Positions 63,912 through 64,000 of a stretch of DNA of 64,000 nucleotides are shown piece after piece. Within the stretch, counting starts at the first letter, position 1. Each line of letters begins with the position of its first letter. The translations under genes and the position numbers were made by a program. The notes beneath the pieces were generated by a model, which saw nothing but the letters and a program-made list of their open reading frames with translations, did not search any database and was not told where the DNA came from. This DNA comes from Bacteroidales bacterium (GTDB lineage: Bacteria > Bacteroidota > Bacteroidia > Bacteroidales > TTA-H9): assembly GCA_030656615.1 (NCBI GenBank), contig JAUSOY010000043.1, positions 54,968 through 118,967 of the forward strand. The letters are read 5' to 3'.

Positions 63912-64000
63912 TTAAAGACGTTTTTTGATGTTTTCAGAAGAAATTTTGTTTGAGCGTTCTTTGACGTATTGCAGGTTTTTGTGTTTGTTAAGCCCTTTTT
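63912..64000 (-). CDS. Possible 3' end of a gene truncated by the window edge
   Basis: On the minus strand a frame open to the right edge ends at a TAA at 63912-63914 and would encode a Lys-rich C-terminus (...HKNLQYVKERSNKISSENIKKRL). Composition is plausible for a real protein, but only about 28 codons are visible, so it could be chance. Confidence 0.25.
   Translation of the reverse strand, partial: KGLNKHKNLQYVKERSNKISSENIKKRL

Overview
The window looks like a chromosomal segment of a Bacteroidota bacterium. The evidence is a type IX secretion/gliding cluster (PorP-GldK-GldL), a PorZ homologue, an excreted PKD protein with a type IX C-terminal sorting domain, Bacteroidota-type -7 boxes (TAnnTTTG) before many genes, an atpBEFHAG operon without atpDC, and the acpP-fabF-rnc-(IPExxxVDY family)-pyk order. 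By gene content a Bacteroidales or Marinilabiliales-like organism is plausible, but the sequence read by eye does not fix genus or family. No rRNA, tRNA, CRISPR array or complete insertion sequence was seen.

Layout. 1-3.7 kb (minus): the type IX secretion genes gldL, gldK and a porP/sprF-like gene; gldM and gldN presumably lie off the left edge. 4-6.9 kb: an Omp85-like barrel, a small outer membrane protein and a PAP2-like membrane protein. 6.9-9.9 kb (minus): rpoN (sigma-54) and asnS with a strong terminator between them. 10.3-14.8 kb (plus): an ECF sigma factor, a probable dual-membrane anti-sigma factor with an outer membrane barrel, and a PKD-repeat secreted protein. 14.9-19.1 kb: polyphosphate glucokinase and mfd. 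19.2-28.2 kb (minus): one 2991-residue trimodular nonribosomal peptide synthetase (A-T-C-A-T-C-A-T-TE) with no tailoring, export, MbtH or phosphopantetheinyl transferase gene beside it. 28.4-32.6 kb: a dicarboxylate/amino acid symporter, a receiver-only response regulator, an M14 metallopeptidase and MntP.

32.8-35.8 kb (plus) is a compact operon of two heme-motif lipoproteins, an OB-fold membrane-anchored protein, a YceI protein and a DUF5777-like barrel, probably an envelope redox or lipid-quinone module. 36.1-38.5 kb (minus) holds pdxH, a class D (OXA-like) beta-lactamase and a protein with an internal duplication. elbB follows, then a 0.6-kb regulatory gap with a perfect 16-bp palindrome before acpP-fabF-rnc, then an IPExxxVDY-type protein and pyk. 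44.3-49.3 kb is the ATP synthase operon, with a terminator-like hairpin after the c-subunit gene, followed by ferritin. 50.2-57.5 kb (minus) carries a DUF3109 protein and porZ-sbcD-sbcC. A periplasmic glutaredoxin-like protein, cysS and a DUF3857 protein lacking catalytic residues follow.

The right end (about 62-64 kb) changes character. It is visibly richer in A+T and contains a degenerate 22-bp tandem repeat, a small protein ending in a HEPN-like R-x4-H motif, a membrane-anchored hypothetical protein and the possible 3' end of another gene at the edge. It looks like an acquired island and could be a defence or toxin module.

The candidates most worth attention are the isolated trimodular NRPS, the sigma/dual-membrane anti-sigma pair next to a type IX cargo gene, the HEPN-like island, the OXA-like enzyme and the palindromes before acpP and porZ. 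All domain calls come from motif reading, not database searches.
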